Assembly: GCA_020638955.1 (NCBI GenBank)
Contig: JACKHO010000002.1
Span: 496,001 to 560,000 of the forward strand
Length of the DNA: 64,000 nucleotides
Reading direction: 5' to 3'
Source: Planctomycetaceae bacterium
GTDB lineage: Bacteria > Planctomycetota > Planctomycetia > Planctomycetales > Planctomycetaceae
Each line of letters begins with the position of its first letter. Position 1 is the first letter of the stretch. The notes under the pieces are model-generated. The model was not told the DNA's origin. It made no database searches and worked only from the letters and a program-made list of their open reading frames with translations. The translations under genes and the position numbers were made by a program. This document shows positions 27,278-37,522 of the stretch, piece by piece.

Positions 27278-30200
27278 CTATTCACTCTGGTCTGGAGCGC
27301 GTCCAGTGTCGGCTGGCTGCTCCGTTTCGGCTGATGGAGTGTCCAGGAATTTCAGAGACAACGACACTGTGCCAATTCGGAGTCGAATTCGGTGATAGGG
27401 AAGTTTTTCTCCAGTCCATCCACTTGCTGCCGGTTGGTCGACTGGCCTGACACCTTTGTCGCTGGCCACTTTCTTGCCGGTATTTCGATCCAGTACCGTA
27501 ACTTCCACGTCTTGCGTCAGGCGACGACGAAATCGATCTGGCCCGTCGGCTGGTGGTCCTTCGTCAATGGCCACTAATACCAGGACAGGCCAGCGGGATG
27601 GAGTTTCCATGAGCTGATACGAAAGTGGTTCCGTCAACGACTTATTCCAAAGCGGCGTGCCCGTGTCGGTATCGATCATGGTCAGGTGCATTTGCCAACC
27701 GCGTACGTTGCGATCTTCTGCGCTTTCACTCGTCTTGTATGCGGCCACCAGCAGGCGGTTTTCACTCAAATGAGTCGTCAAATGCGTCGTCTCTTCGGTG
27801 TTTTCCAGCTGTACCGACCACAGTTCTTCACCGTTGGAAATATTCCGTGCATGCAGGGTGCCCGACTCATCCAGATGGGCAAAGTATCTATCACCAATGG
27901 AGAGTTGGAAAAACGACTCGGCTGGCACTTCCAGTTTCCAAACATCGCTTTCCGTCACGGGATCGAAGGCGGAGAAGAAGGACTTCAGCTCGCCTTCACG
28001 AAGTCGCGGAATGTAATGGCCCCAATCGACACCGCCCCAGCCGAATACCATTCCGTCTGGAATAACTCCTTGATTCATTTCCCTGCCGTCGAGTGTGCGA
28101 AACACCTGAAAACTTTTTTGTTCAATACTGATGGCCAACGTGTATTCGCTGTCCCCGAATACTTCGGCACCCGCTGGAATTCCCTTTTGCCGCCAAAGCT
28201 CGTCACCGGTGGTGGGGTCGACAGCAACGAGTTCGTCACCGGTTGTGAAACAGAAGGTGTTGTTATTCAATGGGCCACAATTCCCCATCCATTCATCGCG
28301 TGGGGACGTGCAGCGGGCGCGAATGCCGCGCAGTCCAGGCTGCAAGTCCAACTGAACGTGAATGCCACTGGCCAAATCGACACTGTCCGCACTCAGGAGC
28401 GGCTTCATGAAGACCAGCCGCGGCTGCCCTTCATGCGTGAGCAAGTCCAGCATGAGCACTCGATCTTGCAGTACAACCGCCACCAGGTGCCCATTCGTTT
28501 GAATGTAGCGAACGAAATTCTCGCCAATGGCCCGGGGGTTCCCGTTGAGGCCCGTGGCAATTTGCCCACGCCGCCCGCCGTCGGCATCGTAGAGATAAAT
28601 GAAGGACCCTGAGGCATCGATGTAGAATGACCAGCCCGCCAGTGCCTCACTTTGTGGACCCAGGACGGGAATCTCCGATCGATTTGGTAGCGTTAAACGC
28701 GACAAGTCATCGACATGTGCAAACTGCGGCCACGGTTCGGCGGCGGCCAGCACTTCTTCCCACTTGGTGTTGCGCCGAATTTCTTCAGCAAGTTGCTCAC
28801 CCGTTTTCGCGCCGAAGACCGGCACCTCGCCTGCAATCCTTACGAGTTGTTGTAAATGCTTTTCAGCGGCGTAGGCGTCATTCTTCTGCAAGGCAATTTG
28901 TGCCAGCACATAGTGTCCACACGCGCGGCGGGTGACATCGGACTCATGTAGCAGTTGCAGTCCAATTTGTTCGCGCTGCAAGTTCGTAACGCGGTCTGCG
29001 TCCAATGCGGTCAGGGCCGCGACGAGTTCGTCATTACCAAAATGGCTCGTTCCCAGCAGTTCCAGCATTTTGAGCAGCTGATGTGGATCTTCGGGCAAGT
29101 CACCAATGATTTGAAGGATTTCACCGGCCGCTGTCTGATTATCCCGCAGGGCCAACAGTTCTCCGCCGACCCGGCGGTCGTGCCGTACCTTCCAGCCACC
29201 GCCCAATTCCACCAGTACTGTTGGTCGATCAAACTGCGTCAGCAACTGGAGATAAACCTTCAGCGACTCTGCCTGTCGTTCGTTATTCTTCAAGCCATTG
29301 GCCCACACCGTCAGCAGCTGTTCTTTCTGCTCGTCGGTCGAGCAGTAGCTCTGGATCTCGGGAACGGAATCGACGTACGTCGGGAAGTCACGGCGCAATT
29401 CCTCGATGAGCGTCCAGCACAAAAGTTCCTGCGCCCGCTTGCTGCTTCCCTGCCTGACCGCTTTTCGTAACAGTTGAATGCCTTCATCCACCTTCCCGGT
29501 CTGCAGTGCCCATTCCGCTCGCTGAACGGCACCTTCTTCAGTTGCCAATGTGTCGATACGCTTGAGGAAAGATGCCAGCGGTTCAAAGGCCGTCAGGCCG
29601 GTACTCGATTGCGAAAACAACTGGCCATCGTGCGCGACGAGGTTGCCGATGGGATCTTGCACGTCGCAACGAATTCGGCACAGCAGGCGACCCGCTTCCA
29701 GGTCGATGACGCCAATTTCGTTGGTTGCAAGCGGCTGCAGAAATTTCGAACCGACCCGCACGCCGCGACCTGAGGGCGATGACAGCGATACCGGCGCATT
29801 CCAGACGGGCTTTCCATCTCGTATGCGAATGAGCTGAGCATCATTGGCTCCGACGATGAGTGCCGTGTCTTGATAAACGGCGCCCAGGTACAGCCGGTCG
29901 TCACGGGAAACAGGCAACTCCCACTTCGGTTCGCCGCTCAGTGCATCGATGCACACGAGGTCATCGGCGTCGGGGGGTGTGAACAGCACGTGGTCGCCGA
30001 CGACCGCCAAACGTGCGTCGAGCCAACGGTTATCACTGAGAATGTCATTGACCGTAATGTCGACGCTCTTGTTCTGTGATCGCTGCATGCGCATGGCAAT
30101 CATTCGATTGGGAACCGCAAACGGAGTTTCCGGTTCTTTGTACTGATGATTCCACACAATGCTGCGATTCTCGATATCGACAGCCACCAGCGATCCTTCA

Positions 30201-31864
30201 CCCGAAGGGCAAATCAGCAGGCCACCCACGTAGGTGGGCATCATGCCAGCCATGCGGCGATGATCTTGAAACAGAATGTCCTGCGACTGCGTGGGATTCA
30301 GCAGACCAATGGACCAGACGATTTCGCCTTCGAGCACGGCGTCGGGATTCAGTTCGAAAAGCTGCACCTGACCCCGTTCTTCCCCAACACAAAAGAGCCG
30401 ACCATTCACCGGCAGTGGCGCACTGTAGAAGAAGACCGGCGAACGACGCGTGCCGCTGTCACCCAAAGTGCTCGGCACTTCGGACTGTGTGTCGGCAATC
30501 GGAGCTTCACCGATAATCGTCCACACCAGCGAACCCGTTTCCAAATCGTAGGCGAACAACTGGTTGTCACGCTGCGGTAATCGCGGGTCGCGAGTGGGAT
30601 TAAACTGCAGCATATGCTGAGGCAACGTGTTGGGAAGTTGGCATCCCTTGACGGCGTACACGTAGCGGCCATCGGTGCTCAGCGAAGAGGACGTGGCATC
30701 ACGCCAGCCGCGTGAAGCTTGAAACAGCCGAATCATGTCGGCGCGTTGGCCATCGGCGTTCTGAGGATGGTCGGGAGCGTACGAAGCACGAAACAGATAA
30801 TCGAACGTTTCATCAACCACCACGCCCGGCCATTTCAGTTTGCCCGTTCGCACGTCGAACGCGCGGACAACACCGTAGCCCGATGCAATGACCGTGTCGC
30901 CTACAACAATGGGCTGCGCGACTGGCAAGCGGGTTGTGTTCTCGTCGGTCTTCAACTGGCGTTCATACGAACGAAACCTTTCGATGACATCCGCAATGGT
31001 GTCGTCGGGGAGTTGGTCGTACTCGTCAATGAGCATCTGTTGCCACAAAGGTTTTTCGCCGATGGGCGCTAAATCGGACCAGCCGGTTTGCGTGACATTC
31101 CCCAGCGGAATGGGCCACTGAAGCGCGACGGCGGAATCCAGCTGCGACGGCCCTTGTGCGTCGTCCAGACGTAACCATTCATTGAGCTGTTCGGCGGAAA
31201 GCTTGAGTGTTCCGTCGGCAACTTGAGTGCGAACGGTTGCCTCATGTTCATTAATGAGTTCGGCGGCGCGCCCGGGAAAGTTTGCCAGTTTCCAACAGCG
31301 AATTGCACTCAGAAGCTGCAGCGTTTTCTGCGATTCCCCTTCTGGATGCGTTGCCGCCCGTTCATACCATCGCGCGGCCGCAGCGAATTCACCTCGTGTG
31401 AAGTGCCAGGTGGCCAGTTGTTGCATGGACTGATAGCCGGCATTCGTCATCGAAAAACGTCGGACGACGTCCAGCCAGTGGTCGACGTTCTGTTTTGTGG
31501 TGGCCGACTCAAAGAGCGCCGAGGCTTCGGTTCCGTACAGCCGTTCGTAGTCGTCGCGGTGCTCTCGCAACACCGTTTCGATTTCGAGTCGCAGGCTGGA
31601 TTTTTCCCCTTCGGTTTTCGGCAGGAAAAAGTCGTTACCGGAGTTGAGCAATTCCTGCATCGATTCGAGCGCTTCGCCAACTCGCTCTTCCTTCAAGGCC
31701 TGCAAACCACGGTAGAACGTGGCTTCCGCCTGGAGATCGCGCGGGAGCTGATTGACCTCATACCCGGTGGGATTTCCCGAAGGCGGAAAGAGTGGAAGCT
31801 GTGCAGACGCAGTTCCCACGAACCACGCTGAAATCAGGCAGATCCAGAGTGTTCGGTTTTTCAT
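27278..31864 (-). CDS. Very large secreted protein with two PQQ-type propellers and helical repeats
   Basis: 1528 residues. A signal peptide (RTLWICLISAWFVGTASA) opens the protein. Residues about 40-250 look like TPR-type helices (FYRGLQALKEERVGEALESM). A first propeller follows at about 300-770, with repeats such as GVVRAFDVRTGKLKWPGVV, LFAYDLETGSLVWTI, LVAVDIENRSIVWNHQYK and LVCIDALSGEPKWELPV. A second helical part (AEWALQTGKVDEGIQLLRKA) leads to a second propeller at about 1080-1480 (ELVAVDPTTGDELWRQKG, HARNISNGEELWSVQL). The tail is acidic. This double arrangement suggests a periplasmic scaffold; I know of no assigned function. An upstream ATG at 31909 would add 15 residues before the leader, so 31864 is preferred. 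Confidence 0.82.
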   Translation of the reverse strand: MKNRTLWICLISAWFVGTASAQLPLFPPSGNPTGYEVNQLPRDLQAEATFYRGLQALKEERVGEALESMQELLNSGNDFFLPKTEGEKSSLRLEIETVLREHRDDYERLYGTEASALFESATTKQNVDHWLDVVRRFSMTNAGYQSMQQLATWHFTRGEFAAAARWYERAATHPEGESQKTLQLLSAIRCWKLANFPGRAAELINEHEATVRTQVADGTLKLSAEQLNEWLRLDDAQGPSQLDSAVALQWPIPLGNVTQTGWSDLAPIGEKPLWQQMLIDEYDQLPDDTIADVIERFRSYERQLKTDENTTRLPVAQPIVVGDTVIASGYGVVRAFDVRTGKLKWPGVVVDETFDYLFRASYAPDHPQNADGQRADMIRLFQASRGWRDATSSSLSTDGRYVYAVKGCQLPNTLPQHMLQFNPTRDPRLPQRDNQLFAYDLETGSLVWTIIGEAPIADTQSEVPSTLGDSGTRRSPVFFYSAPLPVNGRLFCVGEERGQVQLFELNPDAVLEGEIVWSIGLLNPTQSQDILFQDHRRMAGMMPTYVGGLLICPSGEGSLVAVDIENRSIVWNHQYKEPETPFAVPNRMIAMRMQRSQNKSVDITVNDILSDNRWLDARLAVVGDHVLFTPPDADDLVCIDALSGEPKWELPVSRDDRLYLGAVYQDTALIVGANDAQLIRIRDGKPVWNAPVSLSSPSGRGVRVGSKFLQPLATNEIGVIDLEAGRLLCRIRCDVQDPIGNLVAHDGQLFSQSSTGLTAFEPLASFLKRIDTLATEEGAVQRAEWALQTGKVDEGIQLLRKAVRQGSSKRAQELLCWTLIEELRRDFPTYVDSVPEIQSYCSTDEQKEQLLTVWANGLKNNERQAESLKVYLQLLTQFDRPTVLVELGGGWKVRHDRRVGGELLALRDNQTAAGEILQIIGDLPEDPHQLLKMLELLGTSHFGNDELVAALTALDADRVTNLQREQIGLQLLHESDVTRRACGHYVLAQIALQKNDAYAAEKHLQQLVRIAGEVPVFGAKTGEQLAEEIRRNTKWEEVLAAAEPWPQFAHVDDLSRLTLPNRSEIPVLGPQSEALAGWSFYIDASGSFIYLYDADGGRRGQIATGLNGNPRAIGENFVRYIQTNGHLVAVVLQDRVLMLDLLTHEGQPRLVFMKPLLSADSVDLASGIHVQLDLQPGLRGIRARCTSPRDEWMGNCGPLNNNTFCFTTGDELVAVDPTTGDELWRQKGIPAGAEVFGDSEYTLAISIEQKSFQVFRTLDGREMNQGVIPDGMVFGWGGVDWGHYIPRLREGELKSFFSAFDPVTESDVWKLEVPAESFFQLSIGDRYFAHLDESGTLHARNISNGEELWSVQLENTEETTHLTTHLSENRLLVAAYKTSESAEDRNVRGWQMHLTMIDTDTGTPLWNKSLTEPLSYQLMETPSRWPVLVLVAIDEGPPADGPDRFRRRLTQDVEVTVLDRNTGKKVASDKGVRPVDQPAASGWTGEKLPYHRIRLRIGTVSLSLKFLDTPSAETEQPADTGRAPDQSE

Positions 31865-31975
31865 CCGACAAGCAAGGGGAGAATTCGACACAGTGCTGTG
31901 GCAAATCATGGAAGTCCTCAGGAATGGTGACGCACATCCAAGTGTGTACGCTCCTCAGGATATCGCACGTCTTCG

Positions 31976-32014
31976 CTGCAAAGAAGAACGACTCACCTGG
32001 AATTGCTGAGTCGT
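31976..32014 (-). terminator. Intrinsic terminator of the YeiH-type carrier gene
   Basis: On the minus strand ACGACTCA and TGAGTCGT (plus-strand positions 31988-31995 and 32007-32014) form an 8-bp stem with an 11-base loop, followed by the T-rich stretch TCTTCTTTGC. It lies about 50 bases after the stop of the carrier gene and about 110 bases before the start of the large propeller gene. Confidence 0.6.
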
Positions 32015-32066
32015 CCCAAATTCCTCAATCGCATGGGACTTCGACTTCTCTTGCGCCGCCGGGCGA

Positions 32067-33533
32067 TTAGTTCTGTGGAAAGACCTTTTCGTACATCAGC
32101 CACGCCATGAACAGCGTGAGGACGAGGTTGAGCGACTGGCCACAAACGTAGAGCACAATGGGCTTGCCGCCTTTGAGTGTTTTGGCCAGCTCACCGAAGT
32201 TGGTGCTCAGGCCAATCGAAACGAATGCCAGGCAGAAACACCATCCTCGCATTGATTTCGACGCGGCAGTAATTCCACCGACCCAGAGCTCACCAGCGAG
32301 GCCGCTTCCCGCAATGATCGAACAAATGATGGACGCCGCCAGAAAGCCGAGCACAAACTTGGGGAACCGCAGCCAGATTTCGCTGATTCCCGGACGCGGT
32401 GCATCGGGCGTACGATCAACAAACGTCACCCAGTAGTAGGCCACGCAAAATGAAACGACACCAATCAAAATGTTCTGGATGAGTTTGACCGTAATGGCAA
32501 CTTCCTGGGCGCGCGGACCGAGTGCTTCACCCGCTGCAGCGACGGCCCCAGATGAGTCAATGGTCCCGCCAATCCAGGCTCCACCGACAAGTTCACTCAG
32601 CCCGATGGACTTAATGACAAATGGCATGACCACCATCATGATGACGGTGAAAATCAATGAAATGCTAATGGCGGTTGAAAGTTCTTCCTTCTTCGCTTTG
32701 CAAGCCGCTGCCGTCGCAATCGCCGCTGACACACCGCACACCGACATGTCCGCTGAAATGACCATGTTCAGCGACTTCGATTCGATTTTCAGAATGTACT
32801 GCCCGAACAAATACGTACTGATGAGGACAACGGGAGTGACAATCCAGCCCACTGCGAGTCCTGGCACCCCCAACGAGAGCAGCCGACCAAACAGCACTTC
32901 AGCACCAAAAATGACGAGTCCCGTCTTGATATAGAATTCCGTGCGAACTGCTGGCCTCAGAAAATCGGGCACGCCAACGGTATTGGCAATGACCAACCCA
33001 ATAATCAGCGCCCAGAGCGCATATTCCAAGTTGTAATGGCTGATGACCGAGTGAGATGTAATGAGGTATGCCAGCGTGGCAAGTAGAAACACGACCGGAA
33101 ATGCATCCAGGAATGTGTCCGTTGCATCACCTCGAAACCTGAGGGCGGACCGAAACATGAGGAGCAATATACACCCCGTGACCAGAATTGCAGGGAGAGT
33201 TGACTTGTCCTTGGTCACAAAAGCATCCCAAGGTGAATTGGTCCACTTTCCGGGCTTGCCAATCCACCCAGCCAGCGGGTTGCTCTTCTTTTCCAGTGAT
33301 TTCACAGCGTCCTTGGCCTTCTTTCGCTCTTCCATAGTGGACTGTCGGTCATGGGTAACGCGATCCACTTCGGCCTTTGCAATCCGATACTCATCTACAC
33401 TCACTGTCGCACTGAACTTCGCAACAGTCGCCGAAATCAGCAGGAAGAGCAGTCCCAGGCCAATGGCGAGGAAGTCTTCGCTCAATCGCTTCGGAGTTGG
33501 TTCGGTGGGAGCGGCAGTTTCTGGCTCAGACAT
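32067..33533 (-). CDS. YeiH-family (UPF0324) putative anion exporter
   Basis: 488 residues of a polytopic membrane protein. The YeiH/UPF0324 core starts around [20 protein letters not shown] and includes [60 protein letters not shown] and [20 protein letters not shown], in the family order. An N-terminal extension of about 100 residues holds one extra helix ([19 protein letters not shown]) and a charged coiled-coil-like segment ([20 protein letters not shown]), which most short family members lack. YeiH proteins are proposed sulfite, sulfate or sulfonate exporters; the transported ion is not proven. It lies 44 bp downstream of the Nramp-like gene in the same direction. Confidence 0.85.
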   Translation of the reverse strand: MSEPETAAPTEPTPKRLSEDFLAIGLGLLFLLISATVAKFSATVSVDEYRIAKAEVDRVTHDRQSTMEERKKAKDAVKSLEKKSNPLAGWIGKPGKWTNSPWDAFVTKDKSTLPAILVTGCILLLMFRSALRFRGDATDTFLDAFPVVFLLATLAYLITSHSVISHYNLEYALWALIIGLVIANTVGVPDFLRPAVRTEFYIKTGLVIFGAEVLFGRLLSLGVPGLAVGWIVTPVVLISTYLFGQYILKIESKSLNMVISADMSVCGVSAAIATAAACKAKKEELSTAISISLIFTVIMMVVMPFVIKSIGLSELVGGAWIGGTIDSSGAVAAAGEALGPRAQEVAITVKLIQNILIGVVSFCVAYYWVTFVDRTPDAPRPGISEIWLRFPKFVLGFLAASIICSIIAGSGLAGELWVGGITAASKSMRGWCFCLAFVSIGLSTNFGELAKTLKGGKPIVLYVCGQSLNLVLTLFMAWLMYEKVFPQN

Positions 33534-33577
33534 GTTTCAATTGGTGTGGAATCGAGGCAAGGAACGGGCAAAACAAC

Positions 33578-35248
33578 TTAGCCGCTGAATTTGGCAATAA
33601 GCCCCGCGATTTTCCCCCACGCTCCCCATACGCCCGCGATGAGCAGTCCAATGAACGAAATGAAGAGGCAAATGTCCCACCACTTCGGCGGTGCAAGTCG
33701 GGGATCGCAGGACTTGAAGCGATGGTAAAGCGCTCCGGCTGCAATCATGGGAAGCATGGCCGCCTGCATGAGTCCGGCGAACATCACGGCCTCGACCGGA
33801 TCAATACCAGACCAGTGCGAGACCACACACAACGAAGGCAGGAAAATACACAAGCCAGTCAGTGTGCGGTCGTGTGCCTTCTGGTCGTGCTTGGGGATGA
33901 GATTAAAAATCTTGGCGGCATCGGTGAACATGCGGGAGTGTCCGGCGTTTGCTACCAGGAAGGTGGAGTAGAGCACAGCAAACGCACCGAACAAAAACAG
34001 GTTACTTGCATAAGCTCCAAAGACCGGCTTATAGGCGGCGGCGATGGTTCCAACCATCCGCATATTTTCGGGATCACGTCCTTCGCGATAGAGAACCGTC
34101 ACACCCAGCAAATAAAACGCAATGGTGGCGACCGTGTAGACGACCATTGAGAGAAACGCGTCGATGTGCATGACCCGCAGCCAGCCTTTGGCACGTCTCA
34201 ACCATGTTTCACTTTCGCTCCACTCGCCGGTGAAGCGGGCATACCCCTTCTCGATGCACCAGTAGGGATACGTAATGAGCTCGGTTGCTCCCACACCGAT
34301 GATTCCAAACGTTGCCAATGCGGTTTTCAGTGGCGTCCAGGGATCAGCTCCTGGCGGCAAGCGGAACGAAAGACCGCGCACAAAGTCGGCCCCACTCAGG
34401 CTCCACTGCTGAGTGCATTGCAGCGACACGACATTGCCAATCGTGATGAACGTGAACAACACCACCAGTGCCGTGGAAATGTTCTGGATGATGCCATACC
34501 GACCATTGTAGAGCAGGAAAATTGTGAACACGCCAATAGCCAGCGCCCAGTAGCGGTCATCCCACGTCCAGGGATCCTTAATTGTTTCTCCCGGTTTCAA
34601 CTGCTGGACGCGACGCACGGCGCGTTCACCGCGTTCACCCAGCGAAGCGAGCTGGGCCTGCAGTCGCTCGACACCCGTTTCCACTCGTTCGCGACGTTCC
34701 GCGGGAAGTTCGGCCAGCTCCTCTTCGGAGGCTTCCTGCCACTTCAGCATCCATTCAATTTCTTTTTGTGAAGGAACTTCAATGGCCTGTTTGAAGTCGC
34801 CCGTCAGCGGGAACACCATTGCGAGGGACTGTCCCACGCCACCGACAATTCCGCCCAATTGAGCCAGACTGGCGGCCATCATGAGCAGCCAGAACCAGAG
34901 AATCCAATTCACTGGGCCAATGCGGCCTGGAAACTGGTTGAGCGCTGAGAGCGTTGTCTCGCCACGACTAATGGAATGTCGCCCGAGTTCAATTTGAACG
35001 AAGACCTTGATGAGGCAGCCCGCGATAATGAGCCACAACAGCCAAATCCCAGCCTGCGCGCCTGTTTTGGTCGTGGCAATGAGCTCACCCGAGCCCACAA
35101 TACTGCCGGCAATGACCAGTCCAGGGCCAAGTTGAACCAGAGTTCCCCACCACGTTGTAGGAGGTTCCATGGTGCCGACGCCCTCATGAGGATCGACTGA
35201 GGGCGGTAGGGTGTCGCGGTCTTCACCGCTCGGTTTGGTGCTGCTCAT
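33578..35248 (-). CDS. Nramp-superfamily carrier lacking the DPGN motif
   Basis: 556 residues, about eleven predicted membrane helices. The opening GPGLVIAGSIVGSGELIATT occupies the place of TM1 in Nramp metal transporters, where classical members have the Asp-Pro-Gly-Asn metal site; here it is G-S-G-E. TM6 reads GIIGVGATELITYPYWCIEK, where the classical Met-Pro-His motif is missing. Between the first helices and TM4 sits a charged segment of about 60 residues (EASEEELAELPAERRERVET) predicted as coiled coil. Related proteins with GSGE are known in Bacteroidetes and Planctomycetes. The substrate may differ from Mn or Fe. A 44-bp gap separates it from the YeiH-type gene downstream, so the two are probably cotranscribed. 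Confidence 0.82.
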   Translation of the reverse strand: MSSTKPSGEDRDTLPPSVDPHEGVGTMEPPTTWWGTLVQLGPGLVIAGSIVGSGELIATTKTGAQAGIWLLWLIIAGCLIKVFVQIELGRHSISRGETTLSALNQFPGRIGPVNWILWFWLLMMAASLAQLGGIVGGVGQSLAMVFPLTGDFKQAIEVPSQKEIEWMLKWQEASEEELAELPAERRERVETGVERLQAQLASLGERGERAVRRVQQLKPGETIKDPWTWDDRYWALAIGVFTIFLLYNGRYGIIQNISTALVVLFTFITIGNVVSLQCTQQWSLSGADFVRGLSFRLPPGADPWTPLKTALATFGIIGVGATELITYPYWCIEKGYARFTGEWSESETWLRRAKGWLRVMHIDAFLSMVVYTVATIAFYLLGVTVLYREGRDPENMRMVGTIAAAYKPVFGAYASNLFLFGAFAVLYSTFLVANAGHSRMFTDAAKIFNLIPKHDQKAHDRTLTGLCIFLPSLCVVSHWSGIDPVEAVMFAGLMQAAMLPMIAAGALYHRFKSCDPRLAPPKWWDICLFISFIGLLIAGVWGAWGKIAGLIAKFSG

Positions 35249-35342
35249 GAACGCTCGCCGGATTCTCGGACGACCAGAAAAGACCGCAAGGGGACGATTG
35301 CTCGTCCCCCCGCGTCAAATGAATTTGATGTCACCGAAGCAA

Positions 35343-36710
35343 TTAAGCGTCGGCCAACACCTTGGTGACCCCTGGAACCGGTACGGCGTATACACCGTCG
35401 GCATCTGGGGCGTTTGGCAGTTTCGCATCCCACGAGAGGTCTTCCGGCATAATGCCCAAGCCACGCTCAAGTGCGTCCTGCATGGTGATTTCCTGACCGG
35501 AGTAGGTACACATCCGGCCGAGAATGGCGGTCATGGTACTCATCGCACCGTATTCGGCTTCGCTGTAGGCGTTGCCGTTACGGATGGCTGTGAACAGGTC
35601 GTCATGCTCGACCTGGTAAGGATCGCGCGAGTCGCCTTTGTAGACGTCTTCGGTTCCGTCGAAGTACTTGATACCAAAACCGCCGCCGCCACGAATTCCG
35701 TTAGAGCTCCGGTCGCTGAGGTGCACAATGCCCTTGGTGGTGTGCACGTGTTCCGTGACACTGTTCCAGACATTGCGGATGTGACGGCACTGGCTCATCA
35801 TGGTCGTTCCGTCGGCGTATGTGTATTCGACGGCGTGATGGTCGAAGATTTCGCCATACTTCTTGTCCTTACGAACCTCACGACCGCCCATGCCGTTTGC
35901 TTTCACGGGGAACTGCAGTTCACCGTTCTTGCTCATGACCCAGTTACCGACGTCGAGATTGTGGATGTGCTGCTCACAAATGTGATCGCCGCAGAGCCAC
36001 GTGTAGTAGTACCAGTTACGGAGCTGGTACTCCATCTCGGACTTCACTTCGTCGCGGTTCTTGCGAGGATCCCAGACTCCGCCGCTGTTCCAGTAAACAC
36101 GCAGGGCACGCACATCACCAAACTCGCCGGAATGGATACGACCGACCATGTCCTGGTAAGGAGCCTGGTGGTGACGCTGCAGACCCACACCAATTTTCAA
36201 ACCTTTTTCCTTGGCCTTGCGAGCCGCTTCGAGCACGCGGCGGACGCCAGGAGCGTCGGTTGCAACTGGCTTTTCCATGAACACGTTGACGCCTTTTTCG
36301 ACGGCGTATTCGAGCATCATGGGTCGGAAGCCAGGAGGCGTTGCCAGAATGACCACGTCGACACCAGAATCGATCACCTTCTTGTAGGCGTCGAAGCCAA
36401 TGAACTTGCTCTCTTCGGCAACCGTAATTTCGGCGGTGTCGTCTTTCGCGACAGCTTTTTCGATGTTGTTCAGCGAACCATCCATTTGGTCGCGGAACAC
36501 GTCACCCATGGCGATCAGACGCACGCGACCGGGAGACTTCAGAGCTTGTGAACAGGCACCCGTTCCACGGCCACCACAACCGACCAGACCAATTCGTACC
36601 GTGTCTTCGCCAGCAGCGTACGCACCAGCGCTCAAGCTGTGCAGAGCCGCTGCACCGACAGCAGCAATGGAAGATGTTTTCAGAAAATCACGTCGCGATG
36701 TGTCAGACAT
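35343..36710 (-). CDS. Gfo/Idh/MocA-family oxidoreductase with Tat leader
   Basis: 455 residues. A clear twin-arginine leader (TSRRDFLKTSSIAAVGAAAL) is followed by the nucleotide-binding VRIGLVGCGGRGTGACSQAL. Further landmarks are VDVVILATPPGFRPMMLEYA, VNVFMEKPVATDAPGVRRVL with the EKP motif of the family, and IGVGLQRHHQAPYQDMVGRI. The C-terminal domain has WNSGGVWDPRKNR and HIHNLDVGNWVMSKNG. This subtype, with the DPRKNR region, is frequent in Planctomycetes and is thought to be periplasmic; the substrate is unknown, probably a sugar or polyol. It lies divergent from the MobA-like gene. Confidence 0.9.
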   Translation of the reverse strand: MSDTSRRDFLKTSSIAAVGAAALHSLSAGAYAAGEDTVRIGLVGCGGRGTGACSQALKSPGRVRLIAMGDVFRDQMDGSLNNIEKAVAKDDTAEITVAEESKFIGFDAYKKVIDSGVDVVILATPPGFRPMMLEYAVEKGVNVFMEKPVATDAPGVRRVLEAARKAKEKGLKIGVGLQRHHQAPYQDMVGRIHSGEFGDVRALRVYWNSGGVWDPRKNRDEVKSEMEYQLRNWYYYTWLCGDHICEQHIHNLDVGNWVMSKNGELQFPVKANGMGGREVRKDKKYGEIFDHHAVEYTYADGTTMMSQCRHIRNVWNSVTEHVHTTKGIVHLSDRSSNGIRGGGGFGIKYFDGTEDVYKGDSRDPYQVEHDDLFTAIRNGNAYSEAEYGAMSTMTAILGRMCTYSGQEITMQDALERGLGIMPEDLSWDAKLPNAPDADGVYAVPVPGVTKVLADA

Positions 36711-36901
36711 TCAAGCTATTCCTTTGGAAGAAACACCGGTACGGAAGGCGCACAACACCACCGTGTCGATGGAAACGAGAGTCAATACATCAGATAGTGT
36801 TGATAAATTGCCGACATTTGTGAACCGTCCACCCCGGAATTCTTGGTTTATCCTCAGTCGGTTGTCGAAATCGGTCGGGATTTGACGAAACCAGTGAACG
36901 C

Positions 36902-37522
36902 ATGTCTGATTCAAAAAACGTTATCGCTCTCGTCCCTGCTGCCGGAGTTTCCCGCCGGATGGGGCAGCCCAAGTTGCTCATGCAACTGGGAAACCAACGA
37001 GTCATTGACCATCTCGTCACGTCGCTTGTCCATCCTGCAGTGGAACGAGTACTGGTTTTGGTGCGGCCTGATGATGATGAACTCCAAGCGGCCTTACGTC
37101 CCTATTCCCACGTTGATGTGATCACTCCGCCTGATTCGCCCGCCGAAATGAGAGAGAGTGTTTCACTACTACTGAAGGCATGTGAGAGGCATCACGGCGG
37201 CGGTTGGATGCTCATTCCTGCTGACTCGCCCTGGATTGAACACCGCGTGTTGGATCGACTCATAGTGGCCTGGCGTGAAACGCCGGTGAACATTGTCGTG
37301 CCAGTTCACGACGGGCGTAGAGGGCATCCCACCATCTTTCCGGCGTCACTCAACTCTGAAATCGAGTTGATCCCACCCGACCGCGGCCTGAACTATCTGC
37401 TGCACTCACGTCCAGAGAGAGTTGTGGAGGTGAAATGCCCGGAAGTTTCAGTGTTGTGCGACCTCGACACGCCGGAGGATTTTGAACGCCTGAAGCAAAT
37501 GTGGAAGCCGGAATCGGATTAA
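36902..37522 (+). CDS. MobA/MocA-like nucleotidyltransferase
   Basis: 206 residues, one Rossmann-like nucleotidyltransferase domain. VIALVPAAGVSRRMGQPKLL is the GTP/CTP-binding signature of the MobA family. Further on are VLVLVRPDDDELQAAL, WMLIPADSPWIEHRVLD with the metal-binding Asp, and VPVHDGRRGHPTIFPASL, whose RRGHP element is typical of MocA-type cytidylyltransferases and related xanthine dehydrogenase maturation factors. It would activate a molybdopterin-type cofactor or another small molecule with CTP or GTP. No molybdenum enzyme gene is nearby. Its stop shares the sequence TAATTA with the stop of the next, convergent gene. Confidence 0.8.
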   Translation: MSDSKNVIALVPAAGVSRRMGQPKLLMQLGNQRVIDHLVTSLVHPAVERVLVLVRPDDDELQAALRPYSHVDVITPPDSPAEMRESVSLLLKACERHHGGGWMLIPADSPWIEHRVLDRLIVAWRETPVNIVVPVHDGRRGHPTIFPASLNSEIELIPPDRGLNYLLHSRPERVVEVKCPEVSVLCDLDTPEDFERLKQMWKPESD

